Below are positions 16,433 to 25,356 of a stretch of DNA of 64,000 nucleotides, piece after piece (position 1 is the stretch's first letter; each line of letters starts with the position of its first letter). A model generated the notes under the pieces. The model saw nothing but the letters and a program-made list of their open reading frames with translations, was not told where the DNA came from and made no database searches. A program made the position numbers and the translations under genes. Source of the DNA: Planctomycetota bacterium (GTDB lineage Bacteria; Planctomycetota; B15-G4); contig JAQWOM010000004.1 in assembly GCA_029245865.1 (NCBI GenBank), forward strand, positions 1 to 64,000. The letters run 5' to 3'.

Positions 16433-18889
16433 TCAGCGAGGCTTCACGACGAAGTTGAGAATCCTGCCCGGAATGGCGATCACCTTGACCACCTCGCCCT
16501 GCCCCAGAAGCTGCGCGATGCCCTCATCCCCACGCGCCCGCTCCTCCAGCAGAGCCGCATCGGCATCGGCAGGCATCTTGATCACCGTCCGGACCTTGCC
16601 ATTGATCTGAACCGGCACGTCCACCAGATCGGCCGTGAGTTGCGAGCTGTCCAACTCGGGCCAACTCTCCCAGGCCAACAGGCCCTCATTGCCCAGAAGA
16701 GCGTTGAGCTCTTCGGCCAGGTGCGGCGCGTACGGCTCAAGCACCACCAAGAAGTCGTGCGCGAGCGCCGACGGCATCCCGCGCCCCTCGCGCGTCAGCA
16801 CGTTGACGAACTCCATCATCGAAGAGATCGCCGTGTTGAACGACAGGTTCTGTGTGTCTTTCGTCACCCGGTCGAGCGTCACATGAAAGGCGCGCAAGGC
16901 GTCGTCCGAAGGGTCCTCGTCGCTGACGAGGAGTTCCCCATCCTGATCGACGAACAGACGCCACACGCGACTGAGAAAACGATGCGTGCCGTTGAGGCCG
17001 GAAGTCTGCCAGGGCTTGGTCGCCGTCAAGGGCCCCATGAACATCTCGTACAACCGGAAGGCGTCGGCACCGAAGCGCTCGACGATCTCGTCGGGATTGA
17101 TGACGTTGCCCCGACTCTTGGACATCTTCTCGCCATCCTCTCCCAGGATCATCCCCTGGTTGAGCAACTGCCGGAACGGCTCTTTCGTGCTGACGACACC
17201 GGCGTCGTAGAGCACCTTGTGCCAGAACCGGGCATAAAGAAGGTGAAGCACCGCATGCTCCGACCCACCGATGTACAGATCGACGGGCATCCAGTACTTC
17301 TCGAGCTCCGGATCAACCAGCCGTTCTTCGTTCGTGGGGTCGATGTAACGCAGGTAGTACCAGCAAGAGCCAGCCCACTGCGGCATGGTGTGCGTCTCCC
17401 GCCGCACGGCCTCACCTGACTCGGGATCCGTGGTCTCCACCCAGTCCGTGACGACGGCCAGAGGAGATTCACCGGTGCCCGACGGCTGGTAACGTTCCAC
17501 CTCCGGCAAGCAAACCGGTAAATCGGAGACCGGCACGGTGCTCACGCTGCCGTCATCGTGATGAAGCAGCGGGAAGGGCTCGCCCCAGTAACGCTGCCGG
17601 CTGAACAACCAGTCGCGCAGCTTGGTGTGCACGGCGGCCACGCCTTTGCCGTGCTCTTCAAGCCAGAGAGTCATGGCCTTTTGCGCGGCGGGCGGATCCA
17701 ATCCGTCAAGGAACTCGCTGTTGATCATCTTGCCGTCGCCGGTCCACGCCTCCGCGCTCGGATCGCCGCCCGAGACCACCTCGGCGATGGGCAGGCCAAA
17801 CACGGTGGCGAACTCGTGGTCGCGCTCGTCGTGACCCGGCACGGCCATGATGGCCCCCGTGCCGTACCCCATCATCACGTAGTCGGCGACCCAGATCGGT
17901 AACCGCTCACCGTTCGCAGGATTCAGCGCATAGGCCCCGGTGAACACACCGGTCTTCTCGCGTTGCAGCTGGGTGCGCTCAAGATCACTCTTGGAGGCAG
18001 CCTCAGCCCGGTAGGCATCGACGGCCGCCCGCTGCTCATCGGTCACGATCGTGTCAGCTGCCAGATGCTCAGGGGCGATCACCATATATGTGGCCCCGAA
18101 CAACGTGTCGGGCCGCGTCGTGAAGACTCGCAAGCTGACATCGCCCTCTGACGTCCCCTCCACAGGGAAGTCGATCTCGGCTCCGGTGCTGCGCCCGATC
18201 CAGTTGCGCTGCATGTCTTTGACATGCTCGGGCCAGTTGAGGTCGTCAAGATCCTCGAGCAATCGATCTGCGTACTCGGTGATGCGCAGCATCCATTGTT
18301 TCATGGGCCGCCGGATCACGGGATGACCGCCGACCTCACTCTTGCCATCGATGACTTCTTCGTTGGCCAGCACCGTGCCCATCTCGGGGCACCAGTTGAC
18401 GGGGATCTCTGCCTGGTACGCCAACCCCTTCTCGTAGAGCTTCAAGAAGATCCACTGGGTCCAGCGGTAGTACGAGGGGTCGGTGGTGTTGATCTCCCGG
18501 TCCCAGTCGTAACTGAACCCCAGCGTTCGCATCTGCCGCCGAAAGTTCCCGATGTTGGCGGCGGTCGTCTCTGCCGGGTGCACGCCTGTTTTCAGCGCGT
18601 ACTGCTCGGCAGGCAAGCCGAAGGCGTCCCAGCCCATGGGGTGCAAGACGTTGAAGCCTTCATGCCGTCGGAAGCGGGCCACGATGTCGGTAGCCGTGTA
18701 GCTGAGCGGGTACCCCACATGAAGCCCCTCGCCGCTGGGATACGGAAACATGTCCAGCACGTAGAACTTGGGGAGAGAAAGATCGTCACGGGCCGCGAAG
18801 GTCTTCTCCGCCAGCCAGCGCTGCTGCCAGCGAGCCTCAAGGGCCCGATGGTCGTAGGTTCCGGTCATCTCTGTCTTCGTCGTGGTCAC
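16433..18889 (-). CDS. leuS: Leucyl-tRNA synthetase
   Basis: 818 residues, a normal bacterial length. It charges tRNA-Leu with leucine. The class I signatures are present: the HIGH-type motif HVGY (about residues 57-60, after FPYPSGEGL) and KMSKS in [10 protein letters not shown] (about 590). An editing domain is inserted in the Rossmann fold ([16 protein letters not shown]..., [16 protein letters not shown]), and the C-terminus carries the anticodon-binding and tRNA-elbow domains ending in [13 protein letters not shown] 18889 is preceded by a GGTGA ribosome site; ATG 18868 is a possible alternative. It is a lone gene between two tRNA genes, with tRNA-Ala divergent upstream. Confidence 0.98.
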   Translation of the reverse strand: MTTTKTEMTGTYDHRALEARWQQRWLAEKTFAARDDLSLPKFYVLDMFPYPSGEGLHVGYPLSYTATDIVARFRRHEGFNVLHPMGWDAFGLPAEQYALKTGVHPAETTAANIGNFRRQMRTLGFSYDWDREINTTDPSYYRWTQWIFLKLYEKGLAYQAEIPVNWCPEMGTVLANEEVIDGKSEVGGHPVIRRPMKQWMLRITEYADRLLEDLDDLNWPEHVKDMQRNWIGRSTGAEIDFPVEGTSEGDVSLRVFTTRPDTLFGATYMVIAPEHLAADTIVTDEQRAAVDAYRAEAASKSDLERTQLQREKTGVFTGAYALNPANGERLPIWVADYVMMGYGTGAIMAVPGHDERDHEFATVFGLPIAEVVSGGDPSAEAWTGDGKMINSEFLDGLDPPAAQKAMTLWLEEHGKGVAAVHTKLRDWLFSRQRYWGEPFPLLHHDDGSVSTVPVSDLPVCLPEVERYQPSGTGESPLAVVTDWVETTDPESGEAVRRETHTMPQWAGSCWYYLRYIDPTNEERLVDPELEKYWMPVDLYIGGSEHAVLHLLYARFWHKVLYDAGVVSTKEPFRQLLNQGMILGEDGEKMSKSRGNVINPDEIVERFGADAFRLYEMFMGPLTATKPWQTSGLNGTHRFLSRVWRLFVDQDGELLVSDEDPSDDALRAFHVTLDRVTKDTQNLSFNTAISSMMEFVNVLTREGRGMPSALAHDFLVVLEPYAPHLAEELNALLGNEGLLAWESWPELDSSQLTADLVDVPVQINGKVRTVIKMPADADAALLEERARGDEGIAQLLGQGEVVKVIAIPGRILNFVVKPR

Positions 18890-19029
18890 AATTCACCAGG
18901 GTGCCCAATCGGGGGCAGGATACCGACGACTTCCGGAAGACAGAAATCCCTTGAAGGATCGGGGATCGGTCTCCTACCGTCACTCCGCTTCAAGCGCGGT
19001 CCGGCAGCCACTGCCGAGATCGGGTCCAC

Positions 19030-19105
19030 GGGCGGTTAGCTCAGCTGGTAGAGCGTCTGGCTGGCAGCCAGAAGGTCAGGGGTTCGACCCCCCTACCGTC
19101 CACCA
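19030..19105 (+). tRNA. tRNA-Ala (anticodon GGC)
   Basis: A 76-nt cloverleaf. The acceptor GGGCGGT pairs with ACCGTCC, followed by A and an encoded CCA. The third pair is G3-U70, the identity element of alanine tRNA. The anticodon arm is TCTGG-CTGGCAG-CCAGA, with anticodon GGC reading GCC/GCU. The T-arm contains GGTTCGACCC. Confidence 0.97.
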
Positions 19106-19121
19106 TCACCCGAAATCCGTG

Positions 19122-19147
19122 CTGAAGGCCCCGAGCGAGGCCTTCAG
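19122..19147 (+). terminator. Hairpin 3' of tRNA-Ala
   Basis: A perfect 9-bp inverted repeat (CTGAAGGCC / GGCCTTCAG, 8-nt loop) 16 nt after the tRNA. No T-run follows. The rest of the gap to 19353 holds no gene that I can support. Confidence 0.35.
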
Positions 19148-19353
19148 GCCCTCCGGGCGAAACAAGATGGCCAGGCCCATACGGCTCGATCTGGGGCTCT
19201 CAGGCCACAAAAGCGGCCTCTTCGGGAGACCTCGCCCATGCCAGGCCGCAGGGCTCGGCCAAAAAAGCGTCAAGTGCCAGGCGGGCAATTCCGACAGATA
19301 GCTGCAGTCACAGTTTTCTAACGACCAGCGTAAGTCATCCCAGAGGCAATCTT

Positions 19354-19836
19354 ATGAATACCCAAACCCGCAATCAGAAGGGCTTCACGCTCGTCGAACT
19401 GCTGATTGTTGTCATCATTCTCGGCATTCTTGCCGCCGTCGTGATCCCGCAGTTCAACAACGCGGCATCCGAGTCCAAGGAATCGGCCCTTGTGGCCAAC
19501 CTGGCTACCGTTCGTCAGGCCATCGAGATGTACAAGGTCCAGCACAACGACGACTTCCCGGCTGCTGCTGGGCTCGCCGATCTGACCACGGCCACTGATG
19601 TTGATGGAACCGTCAACGCGGCGACTGGTGCTTACGGCCCCTACCTCCGTAACACCTTCCCCAAGAACCCGATCACGGGCGACAACACCATCACCATTTC
19701 CACCGGTGCTTCGGCACTTTCCGCCCCCTCTGCGGATGGTGGATGGATGTACAACTCCACGACTGGCGAGTTCAGAGCCGAGATCCTCTCGACGACCTTG
19801 GCGCAAGACGGCACGACAGCCTTGTGGACCCTGTGA
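19354..19836 (+). CDS. GspG-like type II secretion/type IV pilin prepilin (major pseudopilin candidate)
   Basis: 160 residues. A short basic leader ends in G-FTLVELL (cleavage after Gly10), the prepilin peptidase site, with Glu5 of the mature protein present. The hydrophobic helix IVVIILGILAAVVIP continues into an amphipathic helix, then a small C-terminal domain with GPYLRNTFPKNPIT as in GspG. The ribosome site GAGG is at 19342-19345. A strong terminator follows about 75 nt after the stop, so this gene can be expressed on its own, as expected for an abundant subunit. A close paralogue lies at 21310. The machinery that would assemble it is at 40.7-50.2 kb; no prepilin peptidase gene is in the window. 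Confidence 0.9.
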   Translation: MNTQTRNQKGFTLVELLIVVIILGILAAVVIPQFNNAASESKESALVANLATVRQAIEMYKVQHNDDFPAAAGLADLTTATDVDGTVNAATGAYGPYLRNTFPKNPITGDNTITISTGASALSAPSADGGWMYNSTTGEFRAEILSTTLAQDGTTALWTL

Positions 19837-19910
19837 TCTTCGACGCCGATCTTTCGGCGTGAGTCACTTCAGTCTCTAACGCTCGCTCAATCGAGCTGAA
19901 GAGACACCCG

Positions 19911-19947
19911 GAATCCCCGGCGAGGCACACCACCTCGCCGGGGATTC
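19911..19947 (+). terminator. Strong intrinsic terminator after the first pilin gene
   Basis: A perfect 15-bp stem (GAATCCCCGGCGAGG / its complement) with a 7-nt CACACCA loop, followed by TTCATTTC. It is the best terminator in the window and separates the first pilin from the next two prepilin genes. Confidence 0.8.
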
Positions 19948-20105
19948 TTCATTTCATGGGTTTCCTTCCGAAAGCTCGGCGAGAGATCACGGAGGGGAAA
20001 GCCGTTCGCCCAGCCCTGCGAGGCACTGCACGGATCAAAGTCTCAAGTGTCCCTCTTCTGTGGCCGAACTAGATCATCTCCTCCTCGATCTCGGAGACAG
20101 CCCCC

Positions 20106-21257
20106 ATGCCTTCCAAGCTCCCCACTCCACTCGTCCGCACAAGCCAGTCTGGCTTCACTCTGGTCGAGCTCCTCGTCTCCAGCGTCTTCGGTGCGATGCT
20201 TCTGACAGCCCTCGCCTATGCGACCACCACGTTCGTGGTGAGCGTCACGCACATGGAACAAAAGGCCGGGTTCACCGACGGTGACTCAAGGGTCTTGCGT
20301 CGCATGACGCGCGAAATCCGCGAGGCCTGGTGGGCCGAGATCGTCAATCCGGGACGGCTTCGCCTGGCAGACGCCAACAACGAGATCAGTGAGTACTACC
20401 GGGATGGCAACGACCTGAGGCTCCTGCGGCCGAACGGTGACATCGGGGTCCTGCTCTCCAACGTCGAGGCACTCGAATTCGAAGGTGCGGGCATCAGCCG
20501 TCGACGCGAAGGCACACCCACCACCTGGGACTCGGCTTTTTACTCCCGGACCATGCCTGGCTCCACCACCTTTGTCCTCGAGGTACCAGAGGACGGCACG
20601 TTGGCGCTGGGCTTCCAGGCTCCGGTCGAGGACAACGACCTCCCCAGTGGCGGTGTTCTCGGTGACGAAGTCCTGGTGAGCATCGGCCTTGAACTTCTCA
20701 CGATGCCCCTCGCTTGGGTGCCAGACAGCAATCCAGAAGACCTTGTGGTAACGATCTACGAGAGCCGGGCTCCCGGCTCGGCACGACTCTTCGGTCCCGC
20801 CCTTGGATCGACTTCGATTCCCGGCTCGGCCTTGCCGGCAGCCGTTTGGAATGAGACCTCCGAAGCATGGGACCCGCCTTCGAGCGAGATCTCTCTGAGC
20901 GTGACCGGGATCGCACCTTCACTTGGAGCCGGCACGGGATACGTCATTCTGCTCAAGGCCACGGGCGACGCTCAGTTGATCACCTCGGCTCAATTCGAAG
21001 CCCCCTCAGCATCCCGAGACGACGTGGCTCTGGCCGAGGGAAGCTCGGGCTTCGCCCAGCTGCCACTGGCCGTCCCCTTCACTCTCTCGGGGCCCTACAC
21101 GCTGAGTTCCAGTGAAGACAGCTTGGTGGTGGCCACCGTGAGCATCTCACTCACCTTGATCGGCCAAAGCACTCAGATCCGCTCCGCAACGCTTATCGGA
21201 CAAGCGCTCAGCGAAGATCCCTGGGAAGGCATCATTCCCGGTGAGGTCAGCCCCTAA
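20106..21257 (+). CDS. PilW/GspJ-like minor prepilin
   Basis: 383 residues. The N-terminus carries a prepilin leader ending SG-FTLVELLVSS (cleavage near residue 16), then a hydrophobic helix and a long polar C-terminal domain rich in beta-strand, as in PilW or GspJ minor pseudopilins that cap the pilus or pseudopilus. The body contains an EREIREAWW-type segment (RRMTREIREAWWAEIV) common to PilW. It begins about 150 nt after the terminator, and the next prepilin gene follows 52 nt after its stop. No Shine-Dalgarno of normal strength is seen before ATG 20106 (GGAGACAG is about 10 nt away). The assignment to PilW rather than GspJ is a guess based on length and layout. Confidence 0.75.
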   Translation: MPSKLPTPLVRTSQSGFTLVELLVSSVFGAMLLTALAYATTTFVVSVTHMEQKAGFTDGDSRVLRRMTREIREAWWAEIVNPGRLRLADANNEISEYYRDGNDLRLLRPNGDIGVLLSNVEALEFEGAGISRRREGTPTTWDSAFYSRTMPGSTTFVLEVPEDGTLALGFQAPVEDNDLPSGGVLGDEVLVSIGLELLTMPLAWVPDSNPEDLVVTIYESRAPGSARLFGPALGSTSIPGSALPAAVWNETSEAWDPPSSEISLSVTGIAPSLGAGTGYVILLKATGDAQLITSAQFEAPSASRDDVALAEGSSGFAQLPLAVPFTLSGPYTLSSSEDSLVVATVSISLTLIGQSTQIRSATLIGQALSEDPWEGIIPGEVSP

Positions 21258-21309
21258 AACGGTCGTCGAGACAGACAACCGCGACCTGCTCGCTCAGGAA
21301 CAATCGATC

Positions 21310-21813
21310 ATGCTGTCACACATCACTCAGAGTCGTGAACACGCCCCCCACCGTTCAAGAAACCTCTCCGGCTTCACTCTCGTCGAGCTTCTGATCGTGG
21401 TGGTGATCCTGGCCATTCTTGCGGCTGTCGTCATCCCCCAGTTTGAAAACACCTCGGCCTCGGCCAAGGAGTCTGCCCTGGCGGCCAGCCTGCAAACCGT
21501 GCGGCAATCCATCGCTCTGTACCGCGTGCAACACAACGAGTCCTATCCGGGGCAAACCGACTGGACGGAGCTCGTGAACCACCTGATCTGCGCCACCGAC
21601 CAGGACGGCCAGGAGGATGGACCCTTTGGCCCGTACTTACGCACGGGCTTTCCGACCAATCCGATAACCTCGACGAACACAGGAAAGAACGCCGCGGCCC
21701 TCCCCTCAGGCCCGAGTGGGACCGAGGCATACGTCTATGTCCCGAGCACCGGCGAGTTGCGAGCCAACGTCGCGGGCAACGCGCCCAGCGGCATCGCTTA
21801 CTGGGATCTGTAA
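21310..21813 (+). CDS. GspG-like prepilin, paralogue of the 19354 pilin
   Basis: 167 residues from ATG 21310; the in-frame GTG 21241 would overlap the previous gene and is less likely. The leader ends SG-FTLVELLIVVVILAILAAVV, nearly the same as in the 19354 pilin. Similarity continues past the helix: KESALAASLQTVRQSIALYR here against KESALVANLATVRQAIEMYK there, then GPYLRTGFPTNPIT. The two probably arose by duplication. It may be a second major or an accessory pseudopilin. A CAGGAAC ribosome-site-like sequence lies just before the start. Confidence 0.88.
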   Translation: MLSHITQSREHAPHRSRNLSGFTLVELLIVVVILAILAAVVIPQFENTSASAKESALAASLQTVRQSIALYRVQHNESYPGQTDWTELVNHLICATDQDGQEDGPFGPYLRTGFPTNPITSTNTGKNAAALPSGPSGTEAYVYVPSTGELRANVAGNAPSGIAYWDL

Positions 21814-21815
21814 CT

Positions 21816-21841
21816 GAACCTCGGAAAGCAATCAGAGGTTC
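21816..21841. terminator. Hairpin between convergent genes
   Basis: A perfect 7-bp stem (GAACCTC / GAGGTTC, 12-nt loop) starting just after the stop of the GspG-like gene, with the ETF-QO gene converging from the right. No strong T-run on either side; it may serve both directions weakly. Confidence 0.35.
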
Positions 21842-21854
21842 TTGCCGGCGAGAC

Positions 21855-23537
21855 CTAGAGGTTCACGTAAGCCGGCCCACCCCCTTCGGGGGTCACCCAC
21901 TCGATCACCTGATACGGGTCCATGATGTCGCAGGTCTTGCAGTGCACGCAGTTGCTGAAGTTGACCTGTAACTTCTCGTCGCCCGGCTGATCGGCCTCAT
22001 TCGGGACCATCTCGTACACCGCAGCGGGACAGAAGTACTGGCACGGGTTGCCATACTCCTCGGCGCATTTGACCGAGCAATGCTCGGCATCCGCATGCAC
22101 GACAAGGTGACAGGGCTGATCTTCTTCGTGCTTCGTGCCGGAGAAGAACACGTTGGTCAGCTTGTCGAAGGTGAGCTTTCCGTCGGGCTTGAACGGCTCA
22201 CTGTGACGCGGCTTCACCTCTCCCTTGTGTCGCATCCGCTCGTGACCAGCGACCGAGGGGTAGCGATCCCGAACACCTCTGCCACCCGTGAGCATCTGCA
22301 ACCCGACGTGAAAGACCGCCGAAGGACCGAGGCCGTGACTCACGGCCTGGTGGAAGTTGCGGAAGCGGTAGAGCTCCTTCCCGAGCCAGGAGTCTTTCAG
22401 CGCCGACTCATAACCCGATAAAACTTCCGAGTCACTACGACCTTGCACGAGAGCCTCGAGAGCCGTTTCGGCGGCCAACATGCCCGACTTCATGGCGGCG
22501 TGAATACCTTTCAGGCGGGCCGCGTTGAGGGTGCCCAGGCTATCCCCTGCCAGCAGAGCCCCGTCGGCGTAGGCGCGTGGCATGGACCAGTAGCCGCCGG
22601 CAGGCAGGCTCTTGGCTCCGTAGTGCACCCGCGTTCCACCTTCCAGGAGCTTCGACACGAAGGGGTGCGTCTTGAAGCGCTGGAACTCTTCGTGGATGTC
22701 CATGGTCGGATCTTCTGTGTCGAGACCCACGACCAGGCCCAACGTGATCAGATCGTCGCCGATGTAATAGATGAACGACCCGCCAAAGATGCCGAGCCCC
22801 AACGGCCAACCCATGGTGTGAATCACACGGCCCGCCTGGGCACTGGCCCCGGGGACTTCCCAGGTCTCTTTCACCCCGGTCTCGTACTCCTGCGGGTTCG
22901 GCCCTTCCATTCCAAAATGCTGCACCAAGCGCTTGGTGAGATGTCCCCGCGAGCCATCGCAAAGCACGGTCACAGGAGCACGGATCTCGACACCCGGTTC
23001 GAAGTTGGCCTTGCGCTCTCCGGAGGCTGACACGCCCTTGTCATTGGTCGTGACACCCTTCACGACCTCATCTTCAATAATGAGCTCGGAGGCGGGGAAG
23101 CCCGGGAAAACATTGATCTCTGCGGCCTCGGCTCGCTCGGCCAACCAGCGCACCAGGTTGTTCAGCGAGCCGGTCGAGAAGCCATGATTCTTCATCCACG
23201 GAGGATGCGGAATGCTCATGGCGCCGCCACGCGTCAAGAACTTCATCTCGTCCGAACGAACGGGCACCACGGGCGCACCTTGCTCACGCCAATCCGGGAT
23301 GAGTTCATCGAGGCTGCGCGGGTCCACCACCGCCCCACTGATCGTGTGCGCACCCACGTTGTCGGCTTTCTCGATCACCGCGATCATGGGTTCATCGAGA
23401 GTGGGCTCACCTTTTTCGGCGGCCAACGCATTGTGCTCGTCGACCTTGTTCTTCAGGTGAAGCGCACCCGCAAGACCAGCCGGGCCGGCCCCGACGAAAA
23501 GAACGTCGACGTCGAGGACTTCGCGCTCATCAGCCAT
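21855..23537 (-). CDS. Electron transfer flavoprotein-ubiquinone oxidoreductase
   Basis: 560 residues. The enzyme passes electrons from ETF (from fatty-acid and amino-acid oxidation) through FAD and a 4Fe-4S cluster to membrane quinone. The N-terminal FAD loop VDVLFVGAGPAGLAGALHL (about residues 10-28) is followed by GAHTISGAVVDPRSL. The middle region with MGWPLGLGIFGGSFIYYI matches the quinone-binding, membrane-facing part of the family. The C-terminus has the cluster cysteines in EYGNPCQYFCPAAVYE and FSNCVHCKTCDIMDPYQ. Length and order are normal. ATG 23537 is preceded by GGAG at about -13. No etfA or etfB is nearby, so its partners must lie elsewhere. It may be the last gene of the lysS-lolC-lolD run, after a 98-nt gap. 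Confidence 0.95.
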   Translation of the reverse strand: MADEREVLDVDVLFVGAGPAGLAGALHLKNKVDEHNALAAEKGEPTLDEPMIAVIEKADNVGAHTISGAVVDPRSLDELIPDWREQGAPVVPVRSDEMKFLTRGGAMSIPHPPWMKNHGFSTGSLNNLVRWLAERAEAAEINVFPGFPASELIIEDEVVKGVTTNDKGVSASGERKANFEPGVEIRAPVTVLCDGSRGHLTKRLVQHFGMEGPNPQEYETGVKETWEVPGASAQAGRVIHTMGWPLGLGIFGGSFIYYIGDDLITLGLVVGLDTEDPTMDIHEEFQRFKTHPFVSKLLEGGTRVHYGAKSLPAGGYWSMPRAYADGALLAGDSLGTLNAARLKGIHAAMKSGMLAAETALEALVQGRSDSEVLSGYESALKDSWLGKELYRFRNFHQAVSHGLGPSAVFHVGLQMLTGGRGVRDRYPSVAGHERMRHKGEVKPRHSEPFKPDGKLTFDKLTNVFFSGTKHEEDQPCHLVVHADAEHCSVKCAEEYGNPCQYFCPAAVYEMVPNEADQPGDEKLQVNFSNCVHCKTCDIMDPYQVIEWVTPEGGGPAYVNL

Positions 23538-23635
23538 GCATCTGTTCTCCGGACAATCGCTCGCGGAATGCGAGAAGGGTCGTCACAGGATAGGACTCCT
23601 GGCCGACGAACCCCAGCCCTGCCATCCCGGAAGCT

Positions 23636-24535
23636 CTAGGAGCCTTCTTCGAAACCCTCGGCGGCACGTTCCTCGAGCACCTCATCCAATGTTTCCACGG
23701 GATGCTCGCGGGAATAGACCACGGTGCGTACTTCCTCGCCTGGCAGGCCAAAGAAGGTCCAGACCCCATCGCGCTCCCCGTTCACACGCCAGCCCTCTGC
23801 CACCAGCCGGCCGGTCTTGTCCCAGCTCACATCTCGTCCGTTGCCAAGCCCGGCTCGCTCTTCCACCAAACTCGACTGCCTGCCGTTGGCATGCCAGGTC
23901 GTGACCCACCCTGCCCAGACGTCTCCATCGAACCTCTTGAGTGTCTGGGCTGAAGCCACCCCGTCCACGGCATAGATCGTCTCCAGATAGCCCACCGGAG
24001 CGCCGTCGACAATCCAGTAGTGCTCATCGCGCACCAGTCGCCCGAGAGCGTCGAAGTGACGCCACTTACCCGAGGGCACGTTGCGCGCCCAGTGGCCCTC
24101 AAACACCAACTCCCCCGTAGGCCCCCAGCGCTGCTCAAGCCCGTTCTTGAGCCCCCCGGAATACTCGGTGAACTCCAGCAACTCGCCTGTCTTCCCGCTG
24201 AAGCGCTGCACCGAGCCCTCGAGAAGACCGTTGTCATAGTTCTCAACGGAAGAGAGAAACCCATTCGGATAATACGTCATCAACTCACCGTCTGGACGTC
24301 CGAGGACAAACACCCCGTGGAAGTGCGGAGTCCCATCTTTGTGAAACGCCTCAACACGCCCCTGACGCAGACCACCCACATAGGCCCCGCGCTCCTTGAC
24401 AGAACTGGCGTTCCACCAGGTCACCATGTACCCGTCGTACCCGAGGGGCACGGTCCGCACACGCTCTTCGGGAGGGCCAACGCATGCGAGCGTCAGGGCG
24501 AGAATCGCGAGACAACTGCGACTCCTCAAGCACAT
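23636..24535 (-). CDS. Lipoprotein with MORN/YwqK-like repeats
   Basis: About 299 residues from ATG 24535, with a lipoprotein signal whose lipobox is LTLAC (Cys18). GTG 24571 is an alternative start that overlaps the lolD stop (GTGA), suggesting coupling. The body is made of short repeats of about 22-25 residues with the pattern (G)xxxWxxTGELxxEGxWxxxxxxGxWxxF(D), as in the MORN-variant repeats of YwqK-type proteins; examples lie around TPHFHGVFVLGRPDGELMTY and WGPTGELVFEGHWARN. Such repeats often mediate binding to other proteins or surfaces; catalysis is not expected. Its place directly after the Lol ATPase gene is notable because it is itself a predicted Lol client. Confidence 0.78.
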   Translation of the reverse strand: MCLRSRSCLAILALTLACVGPPEERVRTVPLGYDGYMVTWWNASSVKERGAYVGGLRQGRVEAFHKDGTPHFHGVFVLGRPDGELMTYYPNGFLSSVENYDNGLLEGSVQRFSGKTGELLEFTEYSGGLKNGLEQRWGPTGELVFEGHWARNVPSGKWRHFDALGRLVRDEHYWIVDGAPVGYLETIYAVDGVASAQTLKRFDGDVWAGWVTTWHANGRQSSLVEERAGLGNGRDVSWDKTGRLVAEGWRVNGERDGVWTFFGLPGEEVRTVVYSREHPVETLDEVLEERAAEGFEEGS

Positions 24536-24567
24536 GAACCCAAAGCCGCTCGCCTGCCCGGCGGCGC

Positions 24568-25356
24568 TCACGCCCCAAAGGCCTCGAGTTTGCCTTCATG
24601 CAACTGGAACCTCCGGTCAGCCCGGGCGGCCAGATCGGAATCATGCGTCACCAGGACCAAGGTGTGAGATCTTTCGACGCTGACCTGGAACAACAGGTCG
24701 GCGATGACTTCGCTGGTGCGCTCATCGAGATTACCTGTCGGCTCATCACACAAGAGCAGAGTCGGCTCAGACATCAGCGCCCTGGCAATCGCCACACGCT
24801 GGCGTTCGCCCCCAGAAAGCTGAGAGGGCTTGTGGGCCATGCGTGTCGACAGCCCTAACTCGTCAAGCAAGGCACGCGCATGCTCGCGCATTTCCTTTTG
24901 CTTGCCAATCCAGCGTAAGGGCCCCACTTCGATACGACGCGGTAGCAGCGCATTGTCCAGGGCACTCAGTTCTGGAATCAGATGATAGAACTGAAAAACG
25001 TAGCCGATGCGTTTGTTGCGAAGTCGCGCACGAGCAGAACGGGTGAGCGTTGTGGTTTCAACACCGTGAACCACCAGACTGCCCGAGTCTGGTCTGTCGA
25101 GCAGGCCGAGCGAGTGCAGCAAGGTGCTCTTACCAGAGCCTGAGCGCCCCATGATGGCCACTGACTCACCGGCATAGAGGTCGACGTGGGTTCCCGCAAG
25201 GACCTCGAGCGTTTGCTCGCCCATGCGGTAGCCACGGACAAGGTTGCGTGCACTGAGCACAGGCTCGCGCGGTTCTTGCGGAGCCTCCCCTGCCGACGCC
25301 ATGGAAGTCGGGCCTGAATCGGAATCAGCTGGCAAGACAGCGCCGGTGTCATTCAT
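24568..25356 (-). CDS. lolD: Lipoprotein-releasing ABC transporter ATP-binding protein
   Basis: 262 residues. The Walker A is GRSGSGKST (about 70-78), the Q-loop lies near FQFYHLIPELSALDNALLP, the signature is LSGGERQRVAIARA, and the Walker B/D-loop is LLLCDEPTGNLDE. The QFYHLIPELSALDN segment and EPTGNLD are typical of the MacB/LolD group. An N-terminal extension of about 30 residues is unusual. The gene overlaps lolC/E by 8 nt, so the two products form one complex. In LolCDE the ATPase drives release of lipoproteins from the inner membrane to the carrier LolA. A MacB-type role cannot be fully excluded. Confidence 0.92.
   Translation of the reverse strand: MNDTGAVLPADSDSGPTSMASAGEAPQEPREPVLSARNLVRGYRMGEQTLEVLAGTHVDLYAGESVAIMGRSGSGKSTLLHSLGLLDRPDSGSLVVHGVETTTLTRSARARLRNKRIGYVFQFYHLIPELSALDNALLPRRIEVGPLRWIGKQKEMREHARALLDELGLSTRMAHKPSQLSGGERQRVAIARALMSEPTLLLCDEPTGNLDERTSEVIADLLFQVSVERSHTLVLVTHDSDLAARADRRFQLHEGKLEAFGA

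Noticed and set aside
19106-19353. Search for a sigma-54 (TGGCAC-N5-TTGC) promoter before the pilin
   Set aside because: TGCCA and TGGCAC fragments occur, but not in the required order, spacing and strand.
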